Origin: Rhodococcus sp. ABRD24
GTDB lineage: Bacteria > Actinomycetota > Actinomycetes > Mycobacteriales > Mycobacteriaceae
Direction: 5' to 3'
Assembly: GCF_004328705.1 (NCBI RefSeq)
Contig: NZ_CP035319.1
Span: 620,001-684,000, forward strand
Length of the DNA stretch: 64,000 bases
Shown piece by piece: positions 34,981 through 44,045 of the stretch (the stretch's first letter is position 1; every line of letters starts with the position of its first letter). The notes below the pieces were generated by a model, which worked only from the letters and a program-made list of their open reading frames with translations, was not told the DNA's origin and did not search any database. The position numbers and the translations under genes were made by a program.

Positions 34981-35204
34981 CAGAAACCCTCCACCTTCGT
35001 TCGCTCTCCTGTACTACCGTCGGGATCGACGATCTCGGCACGCCCGAGCAGCGCGAACACCACCGAGAGGGCGCGGTCGAGCAACCACGCGATACCGAAA
35101 CAGCAGGGGATCATCACCGCGAGCACCAGGATGACCTGGGGAATGAACGGCAGGCCGGCCACCCACAGTTCGGCACCGTCCCACCAACTCGCGAGCTGAT
35201 CCAC
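34980..35204 (-). CDS. Small membrane protein (Rv2401A-like position)
   Basis: 74 residues from a GTG start: MDQLASWWDGAELWVAGLPF, then a hydrophobic helix around VILVLAVMIPCCFGIAWLL, then a second hydrophobic stretch (ALSVVFALLG) and a polar tail. The same slot between subI and the GH15 gene in M. tuberculosis holds a small membrane protein. Divergent from the GH15 gene and followed by the coupled 25-residue peptide. Function unknown. Confidence 0.7.
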   Translation of the reverse strand: MDQLASWWDGAELWVAGLPFIPQVILVLAVMIPCCFGIAWLLDRALSVVFALLGRAEIVDPDGSTGERTKVEGF

Positions 35205-35305
35205 CCGATCACCCTAGCCGCTGGGCCGGGCACTCCCGAAAACGGCAAACGACAACAGCGGCCGAACGGTGGACGGGTCGCGGCGATCGGGTCGATGATG
35301 AGCTG

Positions 35306-37321
35306 ATGACGTCCTCGACCGAGCAGTCCGTCACCACGCAGTCCGACACCACGCAGTCCGACACCACGCAGTCCGACACCACGCCCCTGGGCGATTCCGA
35401 CGAGGTGGCGCCGGAATACCGCAGGGTCTTTCCCCCGATCGACGACTATGCGTTCCTGTCCGATTGCGAGTCGAACTGTCTGGTGGCGCGGAACGGGTCG
35501 GTCGAATGGATGTGCATCCCTCGCCCCGACTCCCCCAGCGTGTTCGGCGCAATCCTCGATCGCAGTGCCGGGCACTTCCGGATCGGGCCCTACGGGCAGA
35601 ACGTGCCGGCCGCACGCCGATATCTGCCCGGCGGTCTGATCCTCGAAACCACGTGGCAGACACAGACCGGCTGGCTGATCGTGCGCGACGCCCTCGTGAT
35701 GGGTAGGTGGCACGCGAACGAGCAACGTTCCCCCACTCGTCGCCGGACACCGTCGGACTGGGACGCCGAGCACATCCTGCTGCGCACCGTGAAGTGTGTG
35801 AGCGGCACGGTCGAGGTGGAGATGAGTTGCGAGCCCGCCTTCGACTACCACCGAGTCCCTGCTCACTGGGAGTACACGGGCAAGGTGTACGAGGAAGCAA
35901 CCGCGACGTGCCGGACCGCGACGCCGGGCGAGCACCCCACCCTGCGGCTCACCTCGAACCTGCGCCTGGGGCTCGAGGGCCGTGAGGCCCGCGCACGCAC
36001 CCGCATGGTGGAGGGCGACAACGCGTTCGTAGCACTGTCGTGGTCGGACCTGCCGGCACCGCAGACGTTCGCCGAGGCCGCCGACCGGATGTGGCAGACC
36101 ACCGAGTGCTGGCGCCAGTGGGTGACGATCGGACACTTCCCGGACCATCCGTGGCGCGGACACCTGCAGCGCAGTGCCCTCACCCTCAAGGGTCTGACGT
36201 ACGCGCCAACCGGGGCTCTGCTCGCCGCCCCCACCACTTCGCTCCCGGAAACACCTGGCGGCGCCCGCAACTGGGATTACCGCTACGCGTGGGTCCGCGA
36301 CTCGACGTTCGCCCTGTGGGGCCTGTACACGCTGGGACTGGACCGTGAAGCCAACGACTTCTTCTCGTTCATCTTCGACTCGGCCCAGTCCGACGACGGC
36401 CACCCGACGCCACTGCAGGTGATGTACGGGGTCGGCGGCGAGCACACGCTCGAAGAGACGGAACTGAACCACCTGTCGGGCTACGACGGTGCGCGTCCCG
36501 TGCGGATCGGCAACGGCGCCTACAGCCAGAACCAGCACGACATCTGGGGCACGATGCTCGACTCGGTGTACCTGCACGTGCGGTCCCGGGACCAGGTGCC
36601 GGAAACACTGTGGCCGTTGCTCAAGCGGCAGGTCGAGGAGGTCGTCAAGCACTGGCGCCAACCCGACCGCGGGATCTGGGAGGTACGCGGGGAACCGCAG
36701 CACTTCACGTCGTCGAAGATCATGTGCTGGGTGGCGCTCGACCGCGGTTCCCGGCTCGCGGCCCTGCACGGCGAGAAGAGTTATGCGACGCAATGGGCCG
36801 AGATCGCCGACGACGTCAAGGCCGATGTCCTGGCGCACGGTGTCGACTCGCGTGGTGTTTTCACACAGCGTTACGGGCACCCATCGCTCGACGCCTCGCT
36901 GCTGCTGGCACCGCTGCTGCGATTCCTGCCCGCCGACGATCCGCGAATCCGCGCGACCGTCCTGGCGATCGCGGACGAGCTCACCGAGGACGGACTCGTG
37001 CTCCGCTACAAGGTGGAATCGACCGACGACGGGATCTCGGGCAAGGAGGGCACGTTCACGATCTGCTCGTTCTGGCTGGTCTCGGCGCTCGTCGAGATCG
37101 GCGAACTGCCACGGGCCAAGCAGTTGTGCGATCGACTGCTCGGGTTCGCCAGCCCACTCGATCTTTATGCCGAGGAGATCGACCCCAAGACGGGCAGGCA
37201 CCTCGGCAACTTCCCGCAAGCATTCACCCACCTGGCGCTCATCAACGCGGTCGTACACGTCATCCGGGCCGAGGAGGCGGGCGACACCGGAACATTCCAG
37301 CCCGCGCACGGACCCGCCTGA
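35306..37321 (+). CDS. Glycoside hydrolase family 15 protein (trehalase-type)
   Basis: 671 residues. After a repetitive N-terminus, an N-terminal beta-sandwich (DDYAFLSDCESNCLVARNGSVEWMCIP) precedes the (alpha/alpha)6 barrel. Barrel blocks include GGARNWDYRYAWVRDSTFALW, the general-acid region QNQHDIWGTML ... DRGIWEVRGEP, and the base region DPKTGRHLGNFPQAFTHLALIN. Actinobacterial members of this GH15 subgroup (Rv2402) hydrolyse trehalose; glucoamylase activity is the alternative. Cytosolic, with no signal peptide. The first 30 residues contain QSDTT repeats from a DNA tandem repeat and are probably disordered. Confidence 0.88.
   Translation: MTSSTEQSVTTQSDTTQSDTTQSDTTPLGDSDEVAPEYRRVFPPIDDYAFLSDCESNCLVARNGSVEWMCIPRPDSPSVFGAILDRSAGHFRIGPYGQNVPAARRYLPGGLILETTWQTQTGWLIVRDALVMGRWHANEQRSPTRRRTPSDWDAEHILLRTVKCVSGTVEVEMSCEPAFDYHRVPAHWEYTGKVYEEATATCRTATPGEHPTLRLTSNLRLGLEGREARARTRMVEGDNAFVALSWSDLPAPQTFAEAADRMWQTTECWRQWVTIGHFPDHPWRGHLQRSALTLKGLTYAPTGALLAAPTTSLPETPGGARNWDYRYAWVRDSTFALWGLYTLGLDREANDFFSFIFDSAQSDDGHPTPLQVMYGVGGEHTLEETELNHLSGYDGARPVRIGNGAYSQNQHDIWGTMLDSVYLHVRSRDQVPETLWPLLKRQVEEVVKHWRQPDRGIWEVRGEPQHFTSSKIMCWVALDRGSRLAALHGEKSYATQWAEIADDVKADVLAHGVDSRGVFTQRYGHPSLDASLLLAPLLRFLPADDPRIRATVLAIADELTEDGLVLRYKVESTDDGISGKEGTFTICSFWLVSALVEIGELPRAKQLCDRLLGFASPLDLYAEEIDPKTGRHLGNFPQAFTHLALINAVVHVIRAEEAGDTGTFQPAHGPA
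35321..35380 (+). repeat. 15-bp in-frame tandem repeat near the GH15 start
   Basis: Three exact copies of ACGCAGTCCGACACC (35336-35380) follow one degenerate copy (35321-35335). They encode TQSDT-type pentapeptides at residues 6-25. The unit is a multiple of three, so changes in copy number would only alter N-terminal length. Confidence 0.9.
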
Positions 37322-37372
37322 CGCTCTCCCGTCCGGCCGCGGATGTCGGTGGCCTGTGTCACGATCGAAACC

Positions 37373-37747
37373 ATGCTGGATCACTTGGGAATTCAATGTG
37401 CTGATATCACCGCGAGTGCCGCGTTCTACGACAAGGTCCTGGCGCCCCTCGGTGGCAGACGGCTGATGGAATACGGCGATGTCGTCGGCTACGGGGTGCC
37501 GCCGCACCCAGACTTCTGGATCAGTCCGCTCACGCCTGCCGACGCCGGCTTCCGCGAGAACCACATCGCCTTCGTCTCGGAAACCCGCACGGCGGTCGAC
37601 GCGTTCTTCGCCGCCGCCATCGAGTCGGGCGCCGAGATCCTCCACGAACCCCGCGAGTGGCCCGAATACCACCCCGGCTACTACGGCGCGTTCGTGCGCG
37701 ACCCTGACGGCAACAACGTCGAGGCGGTCTGCCACCGACCCGAATAG
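37373..37747 (+). CDS. VOC (glyoxalase/bleomycin resistance) family protein
   Basis: 124 residues from the ATG at 37373 (MLDHLGIQCADITASAAFYDKVLAPLG). The paired beta-alpha-beta-beta-beta modules are visible: HLGIQC near the start, HIAFVS at mid-length, and YYGAFVRDPDGNNVEAVCH at the end. These supply the usual His/Glu metal ligands. Substrate unknown. The next gene downstream is convergent. Confidence 0.85.
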   Translation: MLDHLGIQCADITASAAFYDKVLAPLGGRRLMEYGDVVGYGVPPHPDFWISPLTPADAGFRENHIAFVSETRTAVDAFFAAAIESGAEILHEPREWPEYHPGYYGAFVRDPDGNNVEAVCHRPE

Positions 37748-37790
37748 GGCGGGCGCCGATCACGACGCCCCGGCAAGTTCGATCGCGCTG

Positions 37791-38723
37791 TCAGAAGGTG
37801 CGGCGCAGCAGTCGCTCGGCGTCGGCCGCGATCGTCCGCACCACGTCACCCGCGGGCAGTTCCGATGTGACGAGTCCGGCGACTTCACCGGCGTACACGA
37901 CACCCTGATTCGGATCGGCCGGATCGTATGCGGCCGAAAGGGTTTCGTTGTCAGCGCCGCGACCGTGCCATCTTTCGGTGTAGTCGTTCGCCAGGGCCCG
38001 GCCGCCCCAGCGACGGGGCCATGGCTGATCGCGTGCCTGGTCGAACACCGAGGTGTAGACGGTGTCGGCGCTACCCGCCTCGATCAGCTTGCGTCGTGCG
38101 TACTCCGGGCCGATGGTTTCGGGACTCGCGAGGAGCACTGTGCCGATCATCGCGCCCTCCGCACCGGCCGCGATCACCGCGGCCAGACCCCGGCCCGAGC
38201 CGATACCGCCTGCTGCGACGACGGGCAACGGGGTCGCGTCGAGGACCTCCTGTAACAGCGGTAGCGTTCCGATCCGGCCGGTGTGGCCCCCGGCCTCTCC
38301 GCCCTGGGCAATGACGAAGTCGACCCCCGCGCGCTCGACCACCCGAAGATCCTCGACCGTGTTCACTTGGGAGACAACGAGTGCCCCCGCCGCGTGCACT
38401 CGGTCGACGTACGGCGCGGGGTCACCGAAGGACAGGGAGATCACCCGCGGCCTCTCGTCGAGCGCCGCCTCGAGCAGGGTGTCGTCATCGTCGAGCGCCC
38501 AGGTCATCATCCCGATACCCAGTGCGCCGCCACCGATCTCGCGGGCAATGGCCGACTCCGCAGCGATCCACTCGGGGGTGGCGTACCGCGCAGCTCCGAG
38601 TAACCCGAGCCCACCGGCCCGGGTCACCTCGCCCGCGAGCTTGCCTCCGGCACGGCCGCCCATCGGGGCGCCGAGGATCGGCACCTCCAGCCCGAATTCG
38701 CGGGTCAGCCAGGTGTCGATCAT
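37791..38723 (-). CDS. Nitronate monooxygenase-like flavoprotein
   Basis: 310-residue TIM-barrel FMN enzyme of the NPD/2-nitropropane dioxygenase family. It begins MIDTWLTREFGLEVPILGAPMGG. The flavin site is AQGGEAGGHTGRIGTLPLL, with the putative catalytic His, and PVVAAGGIGSGRGLAAVIAAGAEGAMIGTVLLAS binds the phosphate. The ATG at 38723 has GGAGGG upstream. The natural substrate of these short family members is usually unknown. Confidence 0.85.
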   Translation of the reverse strand: MIDTWLTREFGLEVPILGAPMGGRAGGKLAGEVTRAGGLGLLGAARYATPEWIAAESAIAREIGGGALGIGMMTWALDDDDTLLEAALDERPRVISLSFGDPAPYVDRVHAAGALVVSQVNTVEDLRVVERAGVDFVIAQGGEAGGHTGRIGTLPLLQEVLDATPLPVVAAGGIGSGRGLAAVIAAGAEGAMIGTVLLASPETIGPEYARRKLIEAGSADTVYTSVFDQARDQPWPRRWGGRALANDYTERWHGRGADNETLSAAYDPADPNQGVVYAGEVAGLVTSELPAGDVVRTIAADAERLLRRTF

Positions 38724-38750
38724 CAAAACCCTCCGATTGTCTTCTGCCCG

Positions 38751-40595
<1,845 letters not shown>

Positions 40596-40611
40596 GCCCT
40601 ATTCCCTCATC

Positions 40612-40881
40612 TCACTCGCTCACCGATGCCGATCTGGCACGGATGCCCGTCCCGCACTGGTCCCGCAAAAGGACCATATCGACTGCGTCCCGCGCCCGAT
40701 AATCATCCCCGGGCCACAGGTGCGCGCACATGTCCAGTGTGACAGCTGCCGATGCCCAGCTGAGATATTGCGCCACCATCGGCACCGACGCGCCATCGAG
40801 GATCAGCGTCGAGACAAAAAATGGAGACAGAAGAACGAGACAAGGAAGCAGCTCCCGACCCACCCCTTGATTCGGGTCCAT
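40612..40881 (-). CDS. Hypothetical small protein downstream of the ImmA-like gene
   Basis: Weakly supported 89-residue frame (MDPNQGVGRELLPCLVLLSPFF) with one hydrophobic stretch near its start. Follows the ImmA-like gene by 77 bases on the same strand. Base composition is lower in GC than the flanks. No family is recognised; the 360-bp gap before lepA may be non-coding instead. Confidence 0.28.
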   Translation of the reverse strand: MDPNQGVGRELLPCLVLLSPFFVSTLILDGASVPMVAQYLSWASAAVTLDMCAHLWPGDDYRARDAVDMVLLRDQCGTGIRARSASVSE

Positions 40882-40958
40882 CCTTCGTATATTGCGGCCG
40901 CAGGCTCGAACACCCGACGGCGTGACAGATCGGGCGGGCCCCTCGACGTGGGGACCTC

Positions 40959-41408
40959 TCAATCCATCCACTCACAATTGGCGAGCTCAGCGGCGATCTG
41001 CGCCCGCTCCACGTGAGTGAGCGTCGCCAGTCTGACGTTCAATGTGTGTCGATCGGTCCAGACCTCGTCTGCGAACTCTGCACTGGCAACCCCCTGGCAC
41101 CAACGAAGAGCGTCGACCAATGCCTCGATCGTGATCAGTTTCCGCGCGGCCAGTTCGTCGACAATAGCTTCCTCGCGCGCCACGAGAACCGGCTCTTCCG
41201 GCAGGACACCGCGATCGAGGTGACACACCTCGTGTTCGATGGTCGATCTTCGCGCAGCCTGGGTCAGCCGTCTGTCGATGTAGATCGTATTGCCGATCCA
41301 GACTCCGGCCCGGTCGCCGGGAAGCTCGTGATCGAGGTCGATAGTGATGTGCGGGAATCTGTCTCGCAACACCCGCCAAGGGTGGTGGTGCTCATTACAT
41401 GCCGTCAT
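40959..41408 (-). CDS. ImmA/IrrE-type metallopeptidase
   Basis: 149 residues from the ATG at 41408 (MTACNEHHHPW). The zinc motif is IEHEVCHLDRG (HExxH), with a downstream acidic ligand candidate in REEAIVDELAARKLI, the pattern of ImmA/IrrE peptidases. In ICEBs1 and related elements such peptidases cleave the cognate phage-type repressor to switch the element on. Here the gene overlaps by 14 bases the end of an HTH regulator gene, as expected for a repressor/anti-repressor pair. Confidence 0.72.
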   Translation of the reverse strand: MTACNEHHHPWRVLRDRFPHITIDLDHELPGDRAGVWIGNTIYIDRRLTQAARRSTIEHEVCHLDRGVLPEEPVLVAREEAIVDELAARKLITIEALVDALRWCQGVASAEFADEVWTDRHTLNVRLATLTHVERAQIAAELANCEWMD

Positions 41409-41832
41409 CGGGCGTCTCCGGGTACATCTCCTTCTCCCGCCGAGACGCCGCATGGCGTACGCCATCGAGTTCCAACACCTTCTTTCGGGACATCATGGGC
41501 GTGGGCTCTACCGCCGGAGAACTGATGGCATCCGGCGCCAAGCGCGTCACCAGCTCCACCGCCAGTTCAGCTTCACTGGCGGTGGCGAGCAGCTGTCCGT
41601 CGCTGTCCAGCCAGTCGTACACCTCCGCATACGTGAGCTTTCCGAGCTCGATGAGCGCATCGACGGGGCGAATGTGCAGTGCCCGCGCCACAACGATGAT
41701 GTCGTCCGCACCCAAGCCGGCCTCGAGTCGACTCTGACCCGTCTTGCGGGAAACGCCGAGGTGGTCAGCAATCTCCGTGACGGTGACCCGCCGCCCTGCT
41801 GCCTCACTGAACCATGCCCGCTGATCCTTCAT
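41395..41832 (-). CDS. Phage-type HTH (XRE-like) repressor
   Basis: 145 residues from the ATG at 41832 (MKDQRAWFSEAAGRRV). The HTH is TVTEIADHLGVSRKTGQSRLEAGLGADDIIVVARALHI. The C-terminal half contains ELAVELVTRLAPDA and a polar tail that could be the peptidase-sensitive part. The ATG lies exactly seven bases after the -10 of a strong promoter and lacks a Shine-Dalgarno, so translation is probably leaderless. Longer GTG/TTG starts would lie inside the promoter and are rejected. Partner of the ImmA-like peptidase. Confidence 0.75.
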   Translation of the reverse strand: MKDQRAWFSEAAGRRVTVTEIADHLGVSRKTGQSRLEAGLGADDIIVVARALHIRPVDALIELGKLTYAEVYDWLDSDGQLLATASEAELAVELVTRLAPDAISSPAVEPTPMMSRKKVLELDGVRHAASRREKEMYPETPDDGM

Positions 41833-41839
41833 GCAATTC

Positions 41840-41871
41840 ACACTAATGGGTAACTTTTTACCCGTCAAGAG
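41840..41871 (-). promoter_or_regulatory. Leaderless repressor promoter with operator in the spacer
   Basis: On the minus strand TTGACG, a 17-bp spacer and TAGTGT are followed after seven bases by the repressor ATG. The spacer contains the dyad GGGTAA-N4-TTACCC (plus-strand 41848-41863), placed so that a bound repressor would block RNA polymerase. Confidence 0.75.
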
Positions 41872-41903
41872 GGGTGCTACCTACTCCCTCGAGTAGTTAA
41901 GTC

Positions 41904-41960
41904 CCCATTCAACGGGTTACATACTTGTCGTTAAGTACCTGAATGGGTTAGCTTCTACCC
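41904..41960 (+). promoter_or_regulatory. Cro-side promoter and nested operator dyads
   Basis: TTGTCG (41925-41930), 17 bp and TTAGCT (41948-41953) form a plus-strand promoter. GGGT-N8-ACCC (41945-41960), the same 16-bp size as the site at 41848, overlaps its -10. A larger dyad, CCCATTCA (41904-41911) / TGAATGGG (41940-41947), encloses TACTT-N6-AAGTA around the -35. Confidence 0.6.
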
Positions 41961-41984
41961 ACCAAAGAGCGAATCGAGGTGACA

Positions 41985-42227
41985 GTGAGAGTATTTCTAC
42001 TCAGTCTCGATGAGATCGAGCGAGTAAAGAGAGCAAAGGGCATCCAGGGCATCACCGGCCTGGCAGAAGCGTCCGGCATGAACCGCAAGACTTGGTCCAC
42101 GGCCATGCGCGACCGCAGACCCACCCCTCAGGTCCTCGACGCGTTGGCGCGACTTGGTGCGAGGCCGGACCGCGTACTCATCGCAGACGGCCCGCTGGCC
42201 GCCGGCTTGTCGACCACCGCCGCATGA
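41985..42227 (+). CDS. Small Cro-like HTH protein
   Basis: 80 residues from the GTG at 41985, with GAGG five bases upstream; a GTG two codons earlier is also in frame. The sequence GITGLAEASGMNRKTWSTAM then PTPQVLDALARLGARPDRVL fits an XRE/Cro DNA-binding domain with little else. It is divergent from the repressor/peptidase pair, with shared operators between, the layout of a phage cI-cro switch. Confidence 0.7.
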   Translation: MRVFLLSLDEIERVKRAKGIQGITGLAEASGMNRKTWSTAMRDRRPTPQVLDALARLGARPDRVLIADGPLAAGLSTTAA

Positions 42228-42594
42228 GAAAGCCCCCAACAGGTGCAACCGGCGAAAGCCGAGTCTGAGCGTCCGACCCACACGAGCATCCAACCCAGAG
42301 AGGAAGCGACGCATGCCCGGGAGTACGGAACAGGTCGCGCCCTTGCAGGACGGCCACACCGAACTATGCGCCACCATCGGTAGCGAACCGTGCAGAGTTG
42401 CTCACGGACTCTGCGGCCGGCAGCAGGTCGACCATGACGACCAGATGTTCTGGCGCACACAGACACTCGGTGAACCAGGGCAGCCGCGCAGGGCGACCGG
42501 AGCTCATGAGGCCGAGCATGAGGACAGCGAACAACGCGTCAGCCACACGGCGCGCGATGCCAGGCTGTACCCCCGGACCAACTACGGACGCCGC
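42228..42594. other. 367-bp stretch without a confident gene
   Basis: An ATG at 42313 (MPGSTEQVAPLQDGHTEL) has AGAGGA upstream, and the frame stays open to 42870. Its later half runs antisense to a better-supported small membrane protein, and the composition looks non-coding there. It may be a short or decayed gene of the island. No RNA or repeat was recognised. Confidence 0.3.
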
Positions 42595-42777
42595 CTAGCC
42601 GCGGTCACTACTGCCGATGCAGAGGAATCCAGCCACCCCGACCATGACGGACAGAGTCGTCGCCGCTGCCGCCCACTGCCCGATGAACGAGCCGAGAACC
42701 AGAATCGACATGAGGGTCCCGGCGACACCGAGGGTAAGCAGTACACCACCTACGGCAACCGCAGCGTTTCGTTTCAT
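42595..42777 (-). CDS. 60-residue two-segment membrane protein
   Basis: Begins MKRNAAVAVGGVLLTLGVAG and continues with two hydrophobic helices joined by a short loop (FIGQWAAAATT), ending CIGSSDRG. GGAGGGTGGGG lies before the ATG. Size and pattern resemble small membrane proteins often carried on phage and mobile elements; holin-like or toxin-like roles are possible but unproven. Confidence 0.58.
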   Translation of the reverse strand: MKRNAAVAVGGVLLTLGVAGTLMSILVLGSFIGQWAAAATTLSVMVGVAGFLCIGSSDRG

Positions 42778-42876
42778 TTCGCCCCACCCTCCGCTTGTAC
42801 CTTCGATCCCCAACCGACCGTAGCGATCGCGTCGATTCGCCGTCCGCCCCGACCTCCGACACTGGGGTGAGGGCTG

Positions 42877-43098
42877 ATGCCTCGTACATACCCCGCAAAG
42901 CGGAGCCGGACGGCGACCGAGGTGGACTTGGTCCGGACGATCGCCGTATCGATGGCTGCCGGTGGTGTAGCCATTCTCGACATCCCGCGTCCATGCACAG
43001 TGTGTTTGGTCCCGATATCGCTCGGTCAACGGGTCATCGACGGGCAGATCTTCCCGCTGCACGCGAGGTGCGCCGATGCAGGGGAGGCCATGCCCTGA
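42877..43098 (+). CDS. Small zinc-finger-like protein
   Basis: 73 residues starting MPRTYPAKRSRTATEVDLVR. The second half contains CTVCLVPISLGQRVIDG and, after twelve residues, HARC: a CxxC...HxxC arrangement consistent with a treble-clef zinc site. GAGGG precedes the ATG. Divergent from the small membrane protein gene across a 99-bp gap. No family assigned. Confidence 0.58.
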   Translation: MPRTYPAKRSRTATEVDLVRTIAVSMAAGGVAILDIPRPCTVCLVPISLGQRVIDGQIFPLHARCADAGEAMP

Positions 43099-43295
43099 GG
43101 GCACCATCGTCCAGATTGACGCCTTGTGCGCGTGAAACCAGCACTCAGTGGATCGCGCCGTTGGTGTAACTGCTTCCAGACCAACCACACTCACCGACCT
43201 GCGGCACACGCTGCGCCAGACTTCTCGTCGATGGCGCACCCCCGAGCGTTTGTGCCGCACACTTCGGCAGCATTCCCCAGTGCGCCGGAGTGAAC

Positions 43296-43332
43296 GCGCC
43301 CCGCTGACGTATCCCCTGCGTCGGCGGGGCGC
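43296..43332. terminator. Strong hairpin in the 319-bp gap before the PemK-like gene
   Basis: A 14-bp stem with one mismatch (GCGCCCCGCTGACG against CGTCGGCGGGGCGC) and a nine-base loop. It lies 200 bases after the zinc-finger-like gene, in a gap with no other feature, and may terminate the island transcript. Confidence 0.5.
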
Positions 43333-43417
43333 ACCCCTCAACACTTCCCTCTCGATCGAGGCCAGCGGGGCCCGCCTCAAACGCAACAGCACACCAAGGA
43401 CACTAAAGTCGGGTCCT

Positions 43418-43975
43418 ATGGCAAGTACGTGGGGCAGGATCGGCAGAAAACTCGGCAGCTACGCCGTCGAGCAGGGAACCGAACTGCTCCGACAGCTGCA
43501 GAAGACCGAGCCGGTCAAACGCGCCACGGAGGCGATCACGGGTCCACCGCATCCCACGGTTCCGGCAGGTCGCCCGGTCACCCGGAACTCGTCGCCGACG
43601 GCGCATCGGGCCCGCCGCGTCGAATACTCCCCCAGCCTGGACGGACAGGCCGACCCCGGTGAGGTGGTCTGGACCTGGGTGGCCTTCGAAGACGATCCGG
43701 CGCAAGGCAAGGACCGGCCGGTGCTCGTCGTCGGACGTGACGGACCCACCCTGCTCGGGTTGATGCTGTCGTCGAACAGCGAGCGCGACGAAGATCGCAA
43801 CTGGCTCGCGCTGGGCAAGGGCCCGTGGGATACCGGAAACCGTCCAAGCTGGATCCGCTTGGATCGCATCCTCGACGTCCCCGAGGCCGGCATCCGGCGC
43901 GAGGGCGCGATTCTCGAGCGGGCCCGGTTCGACGCTGTCGCCACCCGCCTGCGCGCGGACTACAGCTGGACCTGA
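43418..43975 (+). CDS. PemK/MazF-like protein with N-terminal extension
   Basis: 185 residues. The first 80 are basic and not recognised (GRIGRKLGSYAVEQGTELLRQLQK, then a Pro-rich linker). The rest has the PemK-like beta-barrel pattern: DPGEVVWTWVAFEDDPAQGKDRPVLVVGRDG, then WIRLDRILDVPEAGIRREGAIL. No antitoxin gene is adjacent and the position matches Rv2405 after lepA, so it may be a housekeeping member of the fold and not an active toxin. Confidence 0.72.
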   Translation: MASTWGRIGRKLGSYAVEQGTELLRQLQKTEPVKRATEAITGPPHPTVPAGRPVTRNSSPTAHRARRVEYSPSLDGQADPGEVVWTWVAFEDDPAQGKDRPVLVVGRDGPTLLGLMLSSNSERDEDRNWLALGKGPWDTGNRPSWIRLDRILDVPEAGIRREGAILERARFDAVATRLRADYSWT

Positions 43976-44011
43976 CATCGGGCCCTCCTCGAACGAGCAC
44001 CCCCGAACACA

Positions 44012-44028
44012 ACCGTCCTCGTGACGGT
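44012..44028. terminator. Short hairpin between PemK-like gene and aqpZ
   Basis: ACCGTC-N5-GACGGT, flanked by imperfect CACAA/TTGTTGTG pairing, between converging stops. Confidence 0.4.
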
Positions 44029-44045
44029 CAGTTGTTGTGAAGACG

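Noticed and set aside
35114..37735. 873-codon open frame antisense to the GH15 gene
   Set aside because: Arises from the codon bias of the plus-strand gene; runs through several real gene boundaries.
42313..42870. Long plus-strand frame in the island
   Set aside because: The second half overlaps antisense a hydrophobic ORF with a good ribosome-binding site, and residue composition there is not protein-like; kept only as an uncertain stretch.
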